Positions 63,085 through 64,000 of a DNA stretch of 64,000 bases are shown piece by piece. Positions within the stretch are counted from its first letter, which is position 1. Each line of letters starts with the position of its first letter. Where the stretch lies: assembly GCA_022225965.2 (NCBI GenBank), contig JAKJXP020000070.1:1-64000 (forward strand), read 5' to 3'. The translations under genes were made by a program, and so were the position numbers. Under the pieces are notes generated by a model. That model saw only the letters and a program-made list of their open reading frames with translations. It searched no databases and was not told where the DNA came from. Origin of the DNA: Diatrype stigma. Lineage: Eukaryota > Ascomycota > Sordariomycetes > Xylariales > Diatrypaceae.

Positions 63085-64000
63085 TCATTCGTCGTCACGA
63101 AGCTTATCCCGGAGGCTGCCAAGTCGCCTCTTCAGACCATCACTAAGTCGTTTGCCGGAAGTGCTAGTTCTTCCCGTGTCAACGTCCCTCGATTCTCCCC
63201 TAGGAACCCGTTGGTAGCCCGAAGGCCCAGGACCACAGTCGCTGGTGCTGCGCTGTCTAACCGCAACGCCTCGGTCTTTGCCTCGCGAGCTTCTCGATCT
63301 GTGGTGCGAGGTAGGCTGCATTTCATAGATAGCGCCGCCTCCATTGACACTCAGGTGCTTTCTGTGTTGTTTCTGGGCCTTTTCGTCATTATCCTTAGTG
63401 AATGACGGTTCGCCCTTTCCCTTCAGGTCCTTCGGGTCGTATTGGACGCCGGGCCATCTCCTATAAGGGCCACCAGGAGCGTCGTCTTCCCTCATAATGT
63501 CGGGACCCTCCTGGTAGTGTAGGGTGCGGCCGAACATGTCTGGTTCGCCTGGGGGAATGATTGCAGTACCCTGCAGCGGGACATGCTTCTGGAGCGAGTC
63601 TTGCACAAACTCAGGCGGAGTCGCTTTGAGAGCCTCCATGTTCGATGTCTTCACAGCATCGACTGGAGCGTATCTTTTGTCGCGATTTCTGGATGCCAGC
63701 GTGGCATCGAACGGTCCTTCATGGTGGTAGGCACCACCGAAACCGATATTGTCTAGTCGGTCGATAACATCGGTCTGCACAAAATTCTTCTTACGAAGGT
63801 GTGGAGTTCGGTTGGCGACCTTAACATGGTGCTGGATTTGGTCTAAAGGTCTTTGCAACATGTTTCGTGGGGAGGGAGATGGTGGGTACGGTGTACTCGG
63901 ACCTGAAAATGAGCCCCTGAATTGTTGGGATAAGTTGGTGCTGGTGCTGCTAACACCAGGGGAATGACCCTGAATAGAATCAGAATCGGAATAGGAGATT
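63085..64000 (-). CDS. Pal1-family cell morphology protein, 5' end outside the window
   Basis: The minus-strand frame runs from the TGA at 63085-63087 to the window edge without a stop (about 304 codons visible). The Pal1 core is clear: HHVKVANRTPHLRKKNFVQT, DVIDRLDNIGFGGAYHHEGP, FDATLASRNRDKRYAPVDAV, SNMEALKATPPEFVQDSLQK, VPLQGTAIIPPGEPDMFGRT and GGPYRRWPGVQYDPKDL. The C-terminus is basic and Ser-rich. An ATG at 63861 could be a start, but the frame stays open and Ser/Pro-rich upstream (RGSFSGPSTPYPPSPSPRN), so the true start probably lies beyond 64000. Fission yeast Pal1 localises to cortical growth sites and supports cylindrical shape; a similar polarity or endocytic role is inferred. Confidence 0.88.
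   Translation of the reverse strand, partial: ISYSDSDSIQGHSPGVSSTSTNLSQQFRGSFSGPSTPYPPSPSPRNMLQRPLDQIQHHVKVANRTPHLRKKNFVQTDVIDRLDNIGFGGAYHHEGPFDATLASRNRDKRYAPVDAVKTSNMEALKATPPEFVQDSLQKHVPLQGTAIIPPGEPDMFGRTLHYQEGPDIMREDDAPGGPYRRWPGVQYDPKDLKGKGEPSFTKDNDEKAQKQHRKHLSVNGGGAIYEMQPTSHHRSRSSRGKDRGVAVRQRSTSDCGPGPSGYQRVPRGESRDVDTGRTSTSGKRLSDGLKRRLGSLRDKLRDDE

Noticed and set aside
1..64000. tRNA, rRNA and other structured RNA genes
   Set aside because: I looked for tRNA B-box-like and 5S-like sequence by eye and saw none; a covariance-model scan would be needed to exclude them.

Overview
The window reads as nuclear DNA of a filamentous ascomycete (Pezizomycotina, probably Sordariomycetes). Most multi-exon genes have short introns with GT..AG borders and recognisable branch points. 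The families present are typical of that group: DUF3176, SRR1-like, the TAF2/CFT1/ERO1/CKS1 housekeeping set, and a fumarate reductase fused to cytochrome b5. The transposon relics look damaged by C-to-T changes of the RIP (repeat-induced point mutation) type. Species cannot be named from the sequence alone. All exon borders were worked out by hand from splice signals and reading frame. In every recognised multi-exon gene that is complete in the window, the spliced length is a multiple of three.

Layout. 0.6-2.8 kb: fumarate reductase/cytochrome b5 (-). 4.5-6.4 kb: a complete but dead Tc1/mariner-type element with 24-bp terminal inverted repeats, a broken transposase gene and an internal 19-bp minisatellite. 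7.3-10.5 kb: a secreted FAS1-domain protein (+) facing a flavin monooxygenase (-). 11.6-12.7 kb: two unrecognised minus-strand exons or fragments. 13.1-15.1 kb: an MFS sugar transporter (+). 16.5 kb: a small secreted cysteine-rich protein. 17.5-19.8 kb: a DUF3176 membrane protein (-). 21.1-26.8 kb: an IQ-motif protein (-) divergent from a SAS4-domain chromatin protein (+). 28.4-33.5 kb: TAF2. 34.7-35.7 kb: a disordered poly-Q/poly-D protein (-). 37.1-38.5 kb: an SRR1-like protein (+). 38.5-41.9 kb: gene-free, repeat-bearing, partly A+T-rich DNA. 41.9-43.5 kb: aquaporin (-). 45.8-47.8 kb: ERO1 (-). 49.9-55.3 kb: CKS1 (-) divergent from an RSC4-like tandem-bromodomain protein (+). 55.9-56.8 kb: a second, unrelated inverted-repeat element with a very A+T-rich core. 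56.9-61.7 kb: CFT1/CPSF160 (+). 63.1 kb to the right edge: a Pal1-family protein, its 5' end outside the window.

How the genes fit together. This is not a biosynthetic or defence cluster. Conserved nuclear genes (SAS4, TAF2, RSC4-like, CFT1, CKS1) and secretory-pathway ERO1 are interspersed with accessory membrane, secreted and redox genes. Intergenic stretches are long, commonly 1-3 kb, and many carry a recurring CCTAGGTA/ACCTACCT sequence. I found no convincing new multi-gene system. The observations most worth following are the two inverted-repeat elements, the recurring CCTAGGTA sequence, the small secreted cysteine-rich protein and the unexplained minus-strand exons at 11.6-12.7 kb.
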